A DNA stretch of 64,000 bases from Streptomyces plumbidurans (lineage in GTDB: Bacteria; Actinomycetota; Actinomycetes; Streptomycetales; Streptomycetaceae), in assembly GCF_019857225.1 (NCBI RefSeq), contig NZ_JAFJSY010000020.1:1-64000 (forward strand), given 5' to 3'. A model generated the notes under the pieces. It saw nothing but the letters and a program-made list of their open reading frames with translations. It made no database searches and had not been told where the DNA came from. The position numbers and the translations under genes are program-made. The first letter of the stretch is position 1. Each line of letters begins with the position of its first letter. Shown in pieces: positions 27,468-36,966 of this stretch.

Positions 27468-30400
27468 CGCAGCGTCACCGGGCCCAGCAGCCCGGAGGTG
27501 AGCTGGGACGGGAACGCCCAGGCGGTCGGAGTGGCTTCGGCGAGATACGGGGCCAGTGTGTTGCGGACGGTCACCTCGATCCGGACGGTGCGCCCGGCGA
27601 CGTCGTCGGGCAGTGCGAAACGGTACGGGGCGCAGAAGGCCTCGCCGACGGGTTCGCCGTCGACGACCACCTCGACACTGCCGCGCACCCGTCCGAGGTC
27701 GAGGACCGCATCCTGCCCGGCCGGTACTTCCACGTCCCGTGCGTACGTGACGCCTCCGCTCCAGCCCCCGAGCCCCACCGACCGCCACTCCCCCAGCGGC
27801 AGCGGCGCCGCCACCGTGCGGACCCGTACCGGACCGCGCCAGGCGGAACCGCCTCGTAGGACGGCCGTGGGCTCGGTGATCACCTCGATCTCCGTCGGCA
27901 CAGACAGGGGTTGATCGAGTGTCAGAAGCCCTTCTTCCAGTAGTCGTTCGTCTCCGTCTGCGATCCTCACCCGTGCGGGCAGCTCCAAGGGCAGATCAAG
28001 GGATACGGTGCCGGGTGGGACCGTGAAGCGGAAGCGCTGGGCGCTCTCGCGGACGTCGTCCGTGGACCGCAGCGGCAGTACGGGCCTGCCGAGGGCGGGT
28101 TCGCCGTTGAGCCACTCGGTGCCGGGCAACGGGTGCGGCCGTACGGCGGCATGGCAGTGCTGCAAGTCCCCCCACCGGCCCTCGTGTTCGACGGTTCGGC
28201 CGCGCCACTCGCCCGTCTCCGCCTCCCAACCGGCGCCGCTGACAAGGGCCGTGGCCTCGGGTCCTGCTGTTGCCACGCAGTCGACGAAGACCGCGTCCTG
28301 TGCGCGGACGCCGTCGGCCACCACCTCCAGCGTGTGCTCGCCCGCGAACAGGGCGAGTTCGTGGCGGAAGAACATCGGCACGGCGCCCCAGTCGGACTCG
28401 TAGTACTCCACCTTTTCCTGTCGTGCCACGACCGCGCCGTCCAGCAGCACGGTGACCCCGGATGCGGCACCGACGACGAGCACGGCCCGCGCCGCGTCGT
28501 GCGCGAGACGCAGGCTGCCTCGGTAGGTGACGCTGCCGTCGGGTCGTACGCCTTCGGGCAGACGCATGAAGCGGGGGCGCGGCACGAATGCGTCGGGGAG
28601 CGTCAGGCAGAAGTAACTGCCCAGCGGAGCGTGGGCCTTGGCCGAGATCGCGGAGGGGTGGTCCTCGGTGTCGGAGAGCTCGTACTCCAGGACGTTGCGC
28701 TGCTGCGCCACGTCCACCCGGGCGGACGCCAGTTGGCCCGTGCCCGTGGCCAGCAGGTCGCCGTTCCACCACACGCGCTTGGCCGCCTCCGCCCCGACGT
28801 GCAGATCTGCGGGCCCGCGATGAGCGGTGTCGACGACCGTGCGGACCCGGGCGACGGTTCCTGGGCTCGGCACCGGGACCCGTACGAACTCCTCGGTCAC
28901 CAGCCCCTTGTTGCCCAACTGCCCTTCGGGGTCCGGGAGTCCGCGGCTCGAGGAGTACAGCGTCACGGTCCAGCCCTCGTCCCAGGGCACCAGGGGCAGT
29001 TCGCCGTCCAGGACGCGTGCGGCGGCGGCGCGGTCCAGCGGGTCGGGGGCCTTCGCTGCCGGGACCGGCGGCAGGACGCGCACCCGGTTGCCGTACGTCG
29101 CCCGCGCCCGCTCCCAACTCGCGTCGGCGGCACCGCTCTCGGTCCACCGCATGGTCCAGATCTGCGGCTCGTCGACGGAGGCCCCGGCGGGCAGGGCCAG
29201 GTCGCCCCAGGTGTTGTCCATCGTGGGCACGAGACGGCCCTGCCAACCGGTCGACAGGTCGATCGTTCGGGCAAGCGCCTTTACCGGTGCGGGAGTTGAC
29301 GCCACCGGTGCGCCTTCGCGCCATACGAGGAGTGCGGCGGGCGCGCCGTCCAGCGGCACTGCGATGGTCGAGATGCCGTCGGCGACGGTGACGGGGGCGG
29401 GGCGGCGGGTGCCGGTCGCGGGGTTCCAGACCTCGGCCTCGGCGACCGGGGCGCGCACGGTGACGGACCTGGTGCGGGCGTAGCGGTCGGGGTCGATCTC
29501 GTGGTGGCCCCTGGGCGGGTGCTTACGGGCGTCGGGGAAGGCGCCCGTCACCAGTGCGATCGCCGTATCGCCCTGTCGGCGGACGAGGAGCGGCACATCG
29601 CCGGTCGCGTGTCCGGCGGCGTCGGCGACGGCCGCCGCGCCCGCCTCGGCGTCGGCCGCGCGCTCCAGCCGCGGGTGGGCGTTCAACGCTGCCACGACGG
29701 AGTCGTCACCGGCGAGGCCCGCCGCTGTGACCGGCGGGCGCCCCACGGCCACCACGCGCCCGCCCGCGTCGAGCAGTTGGGTCAGCCGCCGCGCCGTGTC
29801 CTCCTCCAGGACGCTCGCCGAAGGCAGCAGTACGGCCGTGTAGGCCAGGTCCGCGATCCGCAGGGCGCCGTCCGCGGCGGTGGCCCGCTGCACCGAGGCG
29901 TCGTCGACGACGTCGAAGGAGACGCGGTGCGCGTCCAGGGCGCCGATCCGCGGACCCAGCCAGTTGTTGATGCCGCACAGCTCCAGATAGTGCCGCTGGG
30001 TCTGGTCGACGTCGGCGTGGCCCTCGCCCAGGCGGCCGTCGCCGAAGTGCTTGACGGGCGCGTCCAGCGGGATGAGGGCCTGCATGGTGGCGGTGGGGTG
30101 CAGGACCGCCACGTCGGCGCTGTAGGTGCCCCAGGACATCAGGGAGCAGATGCGGGCGACGGCCCGGGAGAACGCGGGGTACTGCTGCCAGTAGGGCTGG
30201 CGCCAGTCGGTGGACGGCGGCGCCCATTCGAACCAGCCGCCCGCGGTGCCGAAGTAACTGGCGTGCGGGTTGTAGAGGTTGGCGCCGCTGCGCAGGAACG
30301 GCAGCAGCCAGTCGTAGGTGTCCTCCAGGGTGCCGCCCCAGCCGGAGGAGTGGAACGCCTCGATCCAGACCCGCTCGTGCCCGTAGAGGTGGGCCATGGA

Positions 30401-31465
30401 GGAGTGGACCTTGGAGTCGCCGTGGTGGTCGCTGCCCGCGGCTCCGTACCAGCGGTGGGTGCGGAAGTAGTCCGAGTAGATCTGGGTGGACTGGGCCGGG
30501 AAGCCGGAGCGCGCGGGGTGGCTCTGGTCGCAGCCCAGCAACATGCCGCGTTCCTCGTGCCAGGCGGCGAGGGGTTTGAACAGGGCCTCTTCGGTGAGTT
30601 CGGCGCGGACCGCGTAGTAGTCGGCGCGGATCTTCGCCGCCCGGGCGCCGTCCGCGCTCTCGTGGAACAGCGCGGGCAGGTGGTCCAGCAGGTCGTAGCC
30701 GCGGCGGGCGCGGAACTCCTCGGGGAAGCGGCGGCCGAAGGCGTTGGTGCCGGGCAGTTCGTCCTGGAAGCTGCCCGCGATCACATTGCCCAGGTACTCG
30801 GGGACCCGGCGGTCGAACTCGTGGTGGACGGCGTCCATCAACAGGCCGACGGCATGCGGGTCCAGGTAGTCGAAGGCCGTGGGGACGGCCGTGACGAGGT
30901 CCACCTCGCTGCCGTCGGGGGCGTCGATCCGCGCGGCGCGGGTGACAGCCTCGATTGGCGCCGCGCTGGTGACAGCCTCGATCCGCGCGGTGCCGGTGAC
31001 GGACAGCCGCCGGCCGTCCGTGGAGTACGCGCCGACCAGGGTCTCCGCGCCCTGCAGCGGGACGGTCCCGTTCGTGGGCGTCGTCCTGCGGCGACGCAGC
31101 GCGAGGCCGGTGGCGTCGGGGTGCAGGCGGGTGACGGTGCCCTGGACGTTGGCGCCGGAGAACCCGATCTGGTCGTAGAACCACAGGCGTGTGCCCAGGT
31201 CCCGGGCGATCTCGCAGGCGTCGGTGAAGCGGGCCCACCACTGCTCGCCGAACCACGCCGGTTCGTCGGTCCGGGCGCCGAAGGTCGGCCCGGCGGGCGC
31301 CAGGTTGATCACCACGAGGTTGTGGACGCCGCCCTCGGCGAATCTGCGCATCTGCCAGACGAGGCGCTCGCGGGTGACCTTCGCACCCGACCACCACCAC
31401 AGCGGGGTGGGGCCGAAGTCCCTGGGCGGGTCGTCGAACAGCTGCTGCAGCGCGGAGGAGATCAC
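27440..31465 (-). CDS. Very large glycoside hydrolase, GH106 (alpha-L-rhamnosidase)-like
   Basis: The 1341-aa protein starts with PTPLWWWSGAKVTRERLVWQ and EGGVHNLVVIN, the opening of GH106-type enzymes (FxPPxxYxPxxxWWWxxG), followed by a TIM-barrel region to about residue 480 (FQDELPG, EAFHSSGWGG with possible catalytic acids), then several beta-sandwich domains to the C-terminus (final jelly-roll with TYARDVEVPAGQDAVLDLG). There is no signal peptide, so it acts inside the cell on imported oligosaccharides. The GTG start has GGAAGGACC upstream. A 27-bp repeat expands residues 155-180. The L-rhamnoside substrate is family-based inference. Confidence 0.82.
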   Translation of the reverse strand: MISSALQQLFDDPPRDFGPTPLWWWSGAKVTRERLVWQMRRFAEGGVHNLVVINLAPAGPTFGARTDEPAWFGEQWWARFTDACEIARDLGTRLWFYDQIGFSGANVQGTVTRLHPDATGLALRRRRTTPTNGTVPLQGAETLVGAYSTDGRRLSVTGTARIEAVTSAAPIEAVTRAARIDAPDGSEVDLVTAVPTAFDYLDPHAVGLLMDAVHHEFDRRVPEYLGNVIAGSFQDELPGTNAFGRRFPEEFRARRGYDLLDHLPALFHESADGARAAKIRADYYAVRAELTEEALFKPLAAWHEERGMLLGCDQSHPARSGFPAQSTQIYSDYFRTHRWYGAAGSDHHGDSKVHSSMAHLYGHERVWIEAFHSSGWGGTLEDTYDWLLPFLRSGANLYNPHASYFGTAGGWFEWAPPSTDWRQPYWQQYPAFSRAVARICSLMSWGTYSADVAVLHPTATMQALIPLDAPVKHFGDGRLGEGHADVDQTQRHYLELCGINNWLGPRIGALDAHRVSFDVVDDASVQRATAADGALRIADLAYTAVLLPSASVLEEDTARRLTQLLDAGGRVVAVGRPPVTAAGLAGDDSVVAALNAHPRLERAADAEAGAAAVADAAGHATGDVPLLVRRQGDTAIALVTGAFPDARKHPPRGHHEIDPDRYARTRSVTVRAPVAEAEVWNPATGTRRPAPVTVADGISTIAVPLDGAPAALLVWREGAPVASTPAPVKALARTIDLSTGWQGRLVPTMDNTWGDLALPAGASVDEPQIWTMRWTESGAADASWERARATYGNRVRVLPPVPAAKAPDPLDRAAAARVLDGELPLVPWDEGWTVTLYSSSRGLPDPEGQLGNKGLVTEEFVRVPVPSPGTVARVRTVVDTAHRGPADLHVGAEAAKRVWWNGDLLATGTGQLASARVDVAQQRNVLEYELSDTEDHPSAISAKAHAPLGSYFCLTLPDAFVPRPRFMRLPEGVRPDGSVTYRGSLRLAHDAARAVLVVGAASGVTVLLDGAVVARQEKVEYYESDWGAVPMFFRHELALFAGEHTLEVVADGVRAQDAVFVDCVATAGPEATALVSGAGWEAETGEWRGRTVEHEGRWGDLQHCHAAVRPHPLPGTEWLNGEPALGRPVLPLRSTDDVRESAQRFRFTVPPGTVSLDLPLELPARVRIADGDERLLEEGLLTLDQPLSVPTEIEVITEPTAVLRGGSAWRGPVRVRTVAAPLPLGEWRSVGLGGWSGGVTYARDVEVPAGQDAVLDLGRVRGSVEVVVDGEPVGEAFCAPYRFALPDDVAGRTVRIEVTVRNTLAPYLAEATPTAWAFPSQLTSGLLGPVTLRIGESADGQ
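30924..31001 (-). repeat. 27-bp tandem repeat (three units) in the GH106-like gene
   Basis: Units at 30924-30950, 30951-30977 and 30978-31001 (last partial) differ at only a few bases and code (A/P)RIEAVTxAA-like 9-aa units. The repeat is in frame and lies between predicted domains. Confidence 0.8.
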
Positions 31466-31507
31466 GAATCCGGTCCTTCCGAGTACGGCTGAGGCACCCT
31501 CACGATC

Positions 31508-31520
31508 AAAAACGTTTTAC
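31508..31520. promoter_or_regulatory. LacI-type operator upstream of the GH106-like gene
   Basis: AAAAACGTTTTAC contains the perfect palindrome AAAACGTTTT (31509-31518), 43 bp before the glycosidase start and within the divergent control region shared with the MFS gene. Confidence 0.72.
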
Positions 31521-31615
31521 ACGGGCCATGGCGTCGACCACCTGGAATGCTGGCACCGGATCGGCGAGGCGGGAAGACGGCCGTCGCGTCTTCCTGCAAA
31601 TGGGCGCATGAGGGG

Positions 31616-31644
31616 TTGTTGGAACGTTTTTCTGTCCCTATATT
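31616..31644 (+). promoter_or_regulatory. Promoter with embedded operator for the MFS-isomerase operon
   Basis: TTGTTG (31616-31621) and TATATT (31639-31644) are 17 bp apart. GGAACGTTTTTC (31621-31632) lies in the spacer and its complement reads GAAAAACGTTCC, matching the core of the site at 31508. A repressor here would cover the promoter. The -10 is unusually A/T-rich for the window. Confidence 0.65.
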
Positions 31645-31739
31645 CACTCGGCACCGGCACCCGCAACGGCCCCAGCACGTGCTCCGGGGCCGCGACGTCC
31701 CCCTCCGCTCGGCCCATCCCCAGACGACGGAGTCGCATC

Positions 31740-33038
31740 ATGGTCCGAACCCCCACCGCTCCAGCACGCTCCGAACAACCCATCCCCTGGCGATTGTGGA
31801 AGGTCGCGGCCCTGTCGGGCATGGCCTCCTATCTCGACGCCGCGCTCATCGTGAGCATCGCCGTCAACCTGGCCATCTACCGCGACAGTTACGACATGGG
31901 CGTATGGATGGCGGGCGCGATCAGCGCGATCGTCACGGGCTGCATCGCCGTCGGCGCGCTCGTCGGCGGACGGCTGGCCGACCTGTTCGGCCGCCGCCGC
32001 GTCTACAACTGGGACATCTTCTGCTACGCGGTGGGCGCCGTCGTCATCACGCTGGCGCCGGACGACATCGTGCTCTTCATCGGCGTGCTCGTGGCCGGTC
32101 TCGCGGCCGGTGCGGATCTGCCGACCTCGCTGGCCGTGGTCTCCGACGCCGCACCCGCCGACGGCCGGGCCCGTCTGGTGTCGTTCACCCAGGTCATGTG
32201 GGTGGCGGGCATCGTCGTCGTCAGCTTCCTCGGCTATCTGCTCTCGGACACCGGCATGACCGGGACACGGATCATCACCGCCCATCTGGCCGTCGCGGCG
32301 CTGGTCACCTGGCAGCTGCGCTCCCGGCTCGAGCTCGCCGACGAGCCATCGGACGCGGAGGTGGCCGAGGAGACCGCCGCTCTGGCCGCCCCGCGCGGCA
32401 TCGAGTGGAAGAACGTACTGAACCGTGCCGCGCTGCTGCCGATGGCCGCCACCTTCGCCTATTACGTCACCTGGGGCATCGGCGCCAACACCTTCGGCCA
32501 GTTCGGCACCTATCTCCTGGTCACGGTCAGCGGCGCCTCGCAGAGCCTGGCCACCGGGATCAACCTCGCCTTCCTCCCGATCGCGCTGGTGCTGACGTTC
32601 GTCTTCGTCCGCATCGCCGACACCGCCTGGCGCGACCGGCTGTTCTACGTCTTCACCGTCGTCCAGATCCTCGCCTTCTGCGTCGCCTCCCTCACGGCGG
32701 GCGCCCTCGTCGGCATGCTCGTCTTCTTCGTGCTCTACCAGATCTCCAACCCCTTCGCGGGGGAGGCCAGTTACAAGGTGTGGTCGCAGCTGACGCTGCC
32801 CCCGGACACCCGCGGCACCACCCAGGGCCTCACCTACGCCCTGTCGCGCGGCGTCTTCGCGGGCGTCGCGTTCATCACGCCGCCCCTGATGGAGTACAGC
32901 GCGTCCGCCCTGCTCTGGTCGATCACCGCCTGTATGGCGGCGTCGGCGGTCGCGGGCGTCTACATCGTCCGTGTCCTCGTCCGGCACTCCCCCGGTGTCT
33001 CACCCGCCCCGGCGGATCTGCACGCGACCCCCACCTGA
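31740..33038 (+). CDS. MFS transporter, probable sugar uptake
   Basis: The 432-aa membrane protein has twelve predicted helices and the MFS signature after helix 2 (GGRLADLFGRRRVYNWD, about residues 77-93), which resembles the sugar-porter subfamily. ATG 31740 has CGGAG 8 nt upstream. It is 30 bp ahead of an isomerase-like gene and divergent from the GH106-like glycosidase, so it probably imports a monosaccharide or small glycoside that the island processes. Confidence 0.88.
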   Translation: MVRTPTAPARSEQPIPWRLWKVAALSGMASYLDAALIVSIAVNLAIYRDSYDMGVWMAGAISAIVTGCIAVGALVGGRLADLFGRRRVYNWDIFCYAVGAVVITLAPDDIVLFIGVLVAGLAAGADLPTSLAVVSDAAPADGRARLVSFTQVMWVAGIVVVSFLGYLLSDTGMTGTRIITAHLAVAALVTWQLRSRLELADEPSDAEVAEETAALAAPRGIEWKNVLNRAALLPMAATFAYYVTWGIGANTFGQFGTYLLVTVSGASQSLATGINLAFLPIALVLTFVFVRIADTAWRDRLFYVFTVVQILAFCVASLTAGALVGMLVFFVLYQISNPFAGEASYKVWSQLTLPPDTRGTTQGLTYALSRGVFAGVAFITPPLMEYSASALLWSITACMAASAVAGVYIVRVLVRHSPGVSPAPADLHATPT

Positions 33039-33068
33039 ACCCGAGCGGACTTCCGAGGAGCACCGATC

Positions 33069-34517
33069 ATGACCACTGCCGAACACCGCGCACGGCTCAC
33101 GGAGTTGCTGCCCCCGGTGCACCGACGCCGCACCCGGATCGGCCTGGTCGCCGGCGGGCTCGGCACCTACTGGCCCCAATTCCCGGGGCTGCTGCCGCAG
33201 TTGCAGGAGTCGGCCCGCTACGTCGCCGAGCGGCTCGGCGGCATGGACACGGAGGTGACGGACGTAGGCTTCATCTCCGACGCGGAGGAGGGCGCGGCCG
33301 CCGCCGAGGAACTGCGCAAGGCCGACTGCGACTTGATCGTGCTGTTCCTGACGACCTATCTGACCTCCTCGATGGTGCTGCCGATCGCCCGCCGCTCGCA
33401 CACCCCCGTGCTGGTCATCGACCTCCAGCCGACGGAGCGGATGGACCACGCCACCTTCGACACCGGGGCCTGGCTCGCCTACTGCGGGCAGTGCCCGGTC
33501 CCCGAGGTCGGCAATGTCTTCCGCCGGGCCGGCATCCCCTTCCGGTCGGTCTCGGGCTGGCTGCGCCAGGAGAGCGCCTGGCGGCGCATCGAGCAGTGGA
33601 TCCGCGCCGCGCATGTGCGAGCGGCGCTGCGGCACGGCAGGCACGGCCTGATGGGGCACCTCTACCCCGGGATGCTCGACGTGTCGACCGATCTGACCCT
33701 GCTGCCGACGACGTTCGGCTCGCATGTGGAGGTCCTGGAGTTCGACGATCTGCGGCACCGGGTGGAGCAGGTGACCGAGGCGGAGAGCCGCGACCGCATG
33801 GCGCTCGCCCGGCAGGTCTTCACCCTCGACGACAGCGTGGTGGACGACGACTTCGCCTGGGGCGCGCGGGTGTCCGTGGCCCTGGACCGGCTGGTGGAGG
33901 ATTTCGGCCTGGACACGCTCGCCTACTACCACCGCGGACTCGACGGCGAGCTGCACGAGCGGCTCGGCGCCGGCATGATCCTGGGCGCCTCTCTGCTCAC
34001 CGCCCGGGGCGTGCCCGCGGCCGGTGAGTACGAACTGCGCACCAGCGTCGCCCAGTTGGCCTCGCAGAGCATCGGTGCCGGGGGTTCCTTCACGGAGATC
34101 CAGGCGTTGAACTTCGATGACGGCGTCGTCGAGATGGGCCATGACGGTCCCGCCCACCTCGCCGTGAGCGCCCGTGACCCGCTGCTGCGCGGGCTGGGTG
34201 TCTACCACGGCAAGCGCGGCTGGGGCGTCAGCGTGGAGTTCGACGTCCAGCACGGCCCGGTCACCCTCCTCGGGCTCGGCCAGGACGCCGACGGCAGCCT
34301 GTCGTTCGTCACCTCCGAGGGCACCGTCGTGCCCGGCCCGCTGCTGGAGATCGGCAACACCACCAGCCGGGTCGACTTCGGCAGGGACCCCGGCGAGTGG
34401 GTCGACGCGTGGAGCGCCACGGGGGTCGGCCACCACTGGTCGCTCGCGGTGGGCCGGCACGCCGCCGACTTCCGGGCGGCTGCGAGTCTGCTGGGGATCG
34501 ACCACCGGGAGGTGTGA
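33069..34517 (+). CDS. L-arabinose/L-fucose isomerase-like protein
   Basis: The 482-aa protein resembles the arabinose isomerase-like family: RIGLVAGGLGTYWPQFP start, LIVLFLTTYLTSSMVLPIA and LVIDLQPTE in domain 1, GLMGHLYPGMLDVSTD, then metal-site candidates in GLDGELHERLGAG and later FDVQHGPVTLLGLGQ. True AraA uses two Glu and two His for Mn2+; only a loose counterpart can be seen, so the exact aldose is uncertain. Transcribed behind the MFS gene with an AGGAG site before ATG. Confidence 0.78.
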   Translation: MTTAEHRARLTELLPPVHRRRTRIGLVAGGLGTYWPQFPGLLPQLQESARYVAERLGGMDTEVTDVGFISDAEEGAAAAEELRKADCDLIVLFLTTYLTSSMVLPIARRSHTPVLVIDLQPTERMDHATFDTGAWLAYCGQCPVPEVGNVFRRAGIPFRSVSGWLRQESAWRRIEQWIRAAHVRAALRHGRHGLMGHLYPGMLDVSTDLTLLPTTFGSHVEVLEFDDLRHRVEQVTEAESRDRMALARQVFTLDDSVVDDDFAWGARVSVALDRLVEDFGLDTLAYYHRGLDGELHERLGAGMILGASLLTARGVPAAGEYELRTSVAQLASQSIGAGGSFTEIQALNFDDGVVEMGHDGPAHLAVSARDPLLRGLGVYHGKRGWGVSVEFDVQHGPVTLLGLGQDADGSLSFVTSEGTVVPGPLLEIGNTTSRVDFGRDPGEWVDAWSATGVGHHWSLAVGRHAADFRAAASLLGIDHREV

Positions 34518-34709
34518 GCCCCGGCTTCATCCGCCGCGCCCTCCCGCGCGCCCCGGCGCCCCTCCGCACTCGCCGGGTGTTGCGCCGTGAGCCTGATGCA
34601 CGGCCCTCGCTCGGCAAGGCGCCGCAGCAGCGCGCCCTTCGCTCGGGAAGGTGGGCAGTCCGTCGCCGTACGACACGGCGGCGCCTCCCACCGTCCCGAG
34701 GAGAGCTTC

Positions 34710-36872
34710 GTGCGCCTGCACCCCGTCGCGGCCGCCCTGGCCTCGTCCGTCCTGCTGGCCTCACCGGTCAGAGCGCAGCCCGCCGCCCCCGCGCCGGCCG
34801 CCGTGACCGACCCCGCCGGTTACGTCAACCCGTTCGTCGGTACGGCTCCCGGCGGCACCGACTTCGGTCACGGCGGCGGCGCCGGGAACACCTTCCCCGG
34901 TGCCTCGGCGGCGCTGGGCGGGGTCCAGTGGAGCCCCGACACCGTCACGCGCCAGCACGGCGGATACGCGTACAAGGACAACCGGATCCGGGGCTTCAGC
35001 CTCACCCATATCTCCGGCGCGGGCTGCGACGACTACGGCAACGTGCCGTTCATGCCGCTCACCGGCCGCCCCGACCCGGACCCCGCGGCCCGCCACGCCA
35101 CCTTCTCGCACGCCAACGAGCAGGCAGCGCCGGGCAGTTACGCCGTCACCTTCGACAACGGCATCCGTACGCAGATCGCGGCCACCCAGCGCTCCGGCAT
35201 CGCACGCTTCGGCTATCCCTCGGACGACTCCCGGCCCGCCGGGCTGACGGTGGACGCGGGGCGCGCCTTCAACAAGGCCGACGGGGAGGTGACCATCGGG
35301 ACGCGCACCCTGTCAGGGCACACCGACGGCGGCGGCTTCTGCGGCAAGTCCAACCGCTACCGGCTCTACTTCCACGTCGTCTTCGACCGGCCCTTCGCCC
35401 ACACCGAGCACCTGGACGGGAAGACGTCGGGGGCGTACGTCTCCTTCGCGCCCGGAACCCGTACGGTCACCGCCCGGGTGGGCGTGTCCTTCGTCGACAT
35501 CGCCGGCGCCCGCCGCAACGCCGCCGTGGAGCAGGGCGGCAGGTCGTACGACGCCGTACGGCGGGCCGCGCGCGACCGCTGGAACGAGTGGCTCGGCAGG
35601 ATCGCCGTCCGCGGCGGCACCGAGACCCAGCGCCGGATCTTCTACACCGCGCTCTACCACGCGCTGCTGCACCCCAGCGCCTTCAGCGATACCGACGGCC
35701 GCTACCGGGGCATGGACGGGGCACTGCACCGCACCCGTCCCGGCCATGTGCAGTACGCGAACTTCTCCGGCTGGGACGTCTACCGCTGTCAGGTCCAGTT
35801 GCTCGCCCTGCTCGCACCGCGCGAGGCCTCCGACGTCGCCCAGTCGATCCTCGAACAGGGCACGCAGGCCGGGTACTTCGACCGCTGGACGCTGGCGAAC
35901 GGCGGCACCGGCGTGATGGTCGGCGATCCGCTTCCGGCCGCCGCCGCCTCGATCCACGCCTTCGGCGGCACCGACTTCGACGCCGAAGCACTGCTGCGCG
36001 CGGCCGTGGCGGGACGGGCCGACGACCGCGAGCGACCGGGGCACGGGCTGTACGACACCCTGGGCTATGTCCCGGCCGGGACCAAGGGGGCGTGGGGCAG
36101 CGCGTCCACCACGCTGGAGTACGCGGTCGCCGATGCCGCGCTCGCCCGGCTGGCCGGCCGCCTCGGCGACAGGGCCACCGAGGCCGCCCTGACCCGCGCC
36201 TCCGGGAACTGGCGCCATCTGTTCAACCCCGTGAGCGGCTACCTCCAGCCCCGCGCCGCCGACGGGTCCTGGCCTGCCTTCACCCCGGCCCAGCGCGGCG
36301 AGTACGTCGAGGGCAACGCGGCCCAGTACACCTGGATGGTGCCGCACGACCTGCCCGCCCTGTTCACCGCGATGGGGGGCGACGCCGCCGTCACCTCCCG
36401 CCTGAACACCTTCTTCACCGAACTCAACGCGGGCGCCGAGAAGCCGTACGCCTATCTCGGCAACGAGCCGTCCTTCGGCGTCCCTTGGGCGTACGACCAC
36501 GCGGGTCGCCCCGACCTCGCCCAGGACACCGTGCGGCGCGCCCTGACCACCCTCTTCGCCGACCGCCCCGACGGACTCGTCGGCAACGACGACCTGGGCG
36601 CGATGTCGTCCTGGGCCGTGTGGGCCGCCCTCGGCATGTACCCGGAGGTCCCGGGCAGCGCCCAACTCGCCCTCGCCGGCCCGCTGTTCCCGTCCGCGAC
36701 GGTGCACCGCGACAACGGCGTCACCCTCTCGGTCCTCGCCCCCGCCGCGTCGGCGTCCCACAGCCGCGTACGGTCGCTGAGCCTCGACGGCCGCCCCGTC
36801 GACGCCCCGTTTTTGCCGGGCGGCTTCCTGGCCAGGGGCGGAGTGCTGCGATACGGACTCACCGCACCCTGA
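34710..36872 (+). CDS. Secreted GH92 alpha-mannosidase
   Basis: The 720-aa precursor has a signal peptide (VRLHPVAAALASSVLLASPVRAQ, cleaved near residue 23) and the full GH92 pattern: YVNPFVGTAPGG, GHGGGAGNTFPGA, FSLTHISGAGC, then the barrel with NFSGWDVYRCQ, GNEPSFGVPWAYDHAG and GNDDLGAMSSWAVWAALGMYP. GH92 enzymes are Ca2+-dependent exo-alpha-mannosidases acting on N-glycans and mannans. GTG 34710 follows GAGGAGAG; an upstream GTG at 34587 would hide the signal peptide. Confidence 0.93.
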   Translation: MRLHPVAAALASSVLLASPVRAQPAAPAPAAVTDPAGYVNPFVGTAPGGTDFGHGGGAGNTFPGASAALGGVQWSPDTVTRQHGGYAYKDNRIRGFSLTHISGAGCDDYGNVPFMPLTGRPDPDPAARHATFSHANEQAAPGSYAVTFDNGIRTQIAATQRSGIARFGYPSDDSRPAGLTVDAGRAFNKADGEVTIGTRTLSGHTDGGGFCGKSNRYRLYFHVVFDRPFAHTEHLDGKTSGAYVSFAPGTRTVTARVGVSFVDIAGARRNAAVEQGGRSYDAVRRAARDRWNEWLGRIAVRGGTETQRRIFYTALYHALLHPSAFSDTDGRYRGMDGALHRTRPGHVQYANFSGWDVYRCQVQLLALLAPREASDVAQSILEQGTQAGYFDRWTLANGGTGVMVGDPLPAAAASIHAFGGTDFDAEALLRAAVAGRADDRERPGHGLYDTLGYVPAGTKGAWGSASTTLEYAVADAALARLAGRLGDRATEAALTRASGNWRHLFNPVSGYLQPRAADGSWPAFTPAQRGEYVEGNAAQYTWMVPHDLPALFTAMGGDAAVTSRLNTFFTELNAGAEKPYAYLGNEPSFGVPWAYDHAGRPDLAQDTVRRALTTLFADRPDGLVGNDDLGAMSSWAVWAALGMYPEVPGSAQLALAGPLFPSATVHRDNGVTLSVLAPAASASHSRVRSLSLDGRPVDAPFLPGGFLARGGVLRYGLTAP

Positions 36873-36885
36873 CCTCACCGTGACC

Positions 36886-36909
36886 GGGCCAACGGCCGAC
36901 GATTGGCCC
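36886..36909 (+). terminator. Weak terminator hairpin after the GH92 gene
   Basis: GGGCCAA (36886-36892) pairs with TTGGCCC (36903-36909), a 7-bp stem just past the stop. Confidence 0.45.
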
Positions 36910-36966
36910 GAGACCCGGCAACCGCACGTCTGAGAAGCTGCGTTCCCCGTGCCGTGAGGAGTCGTC

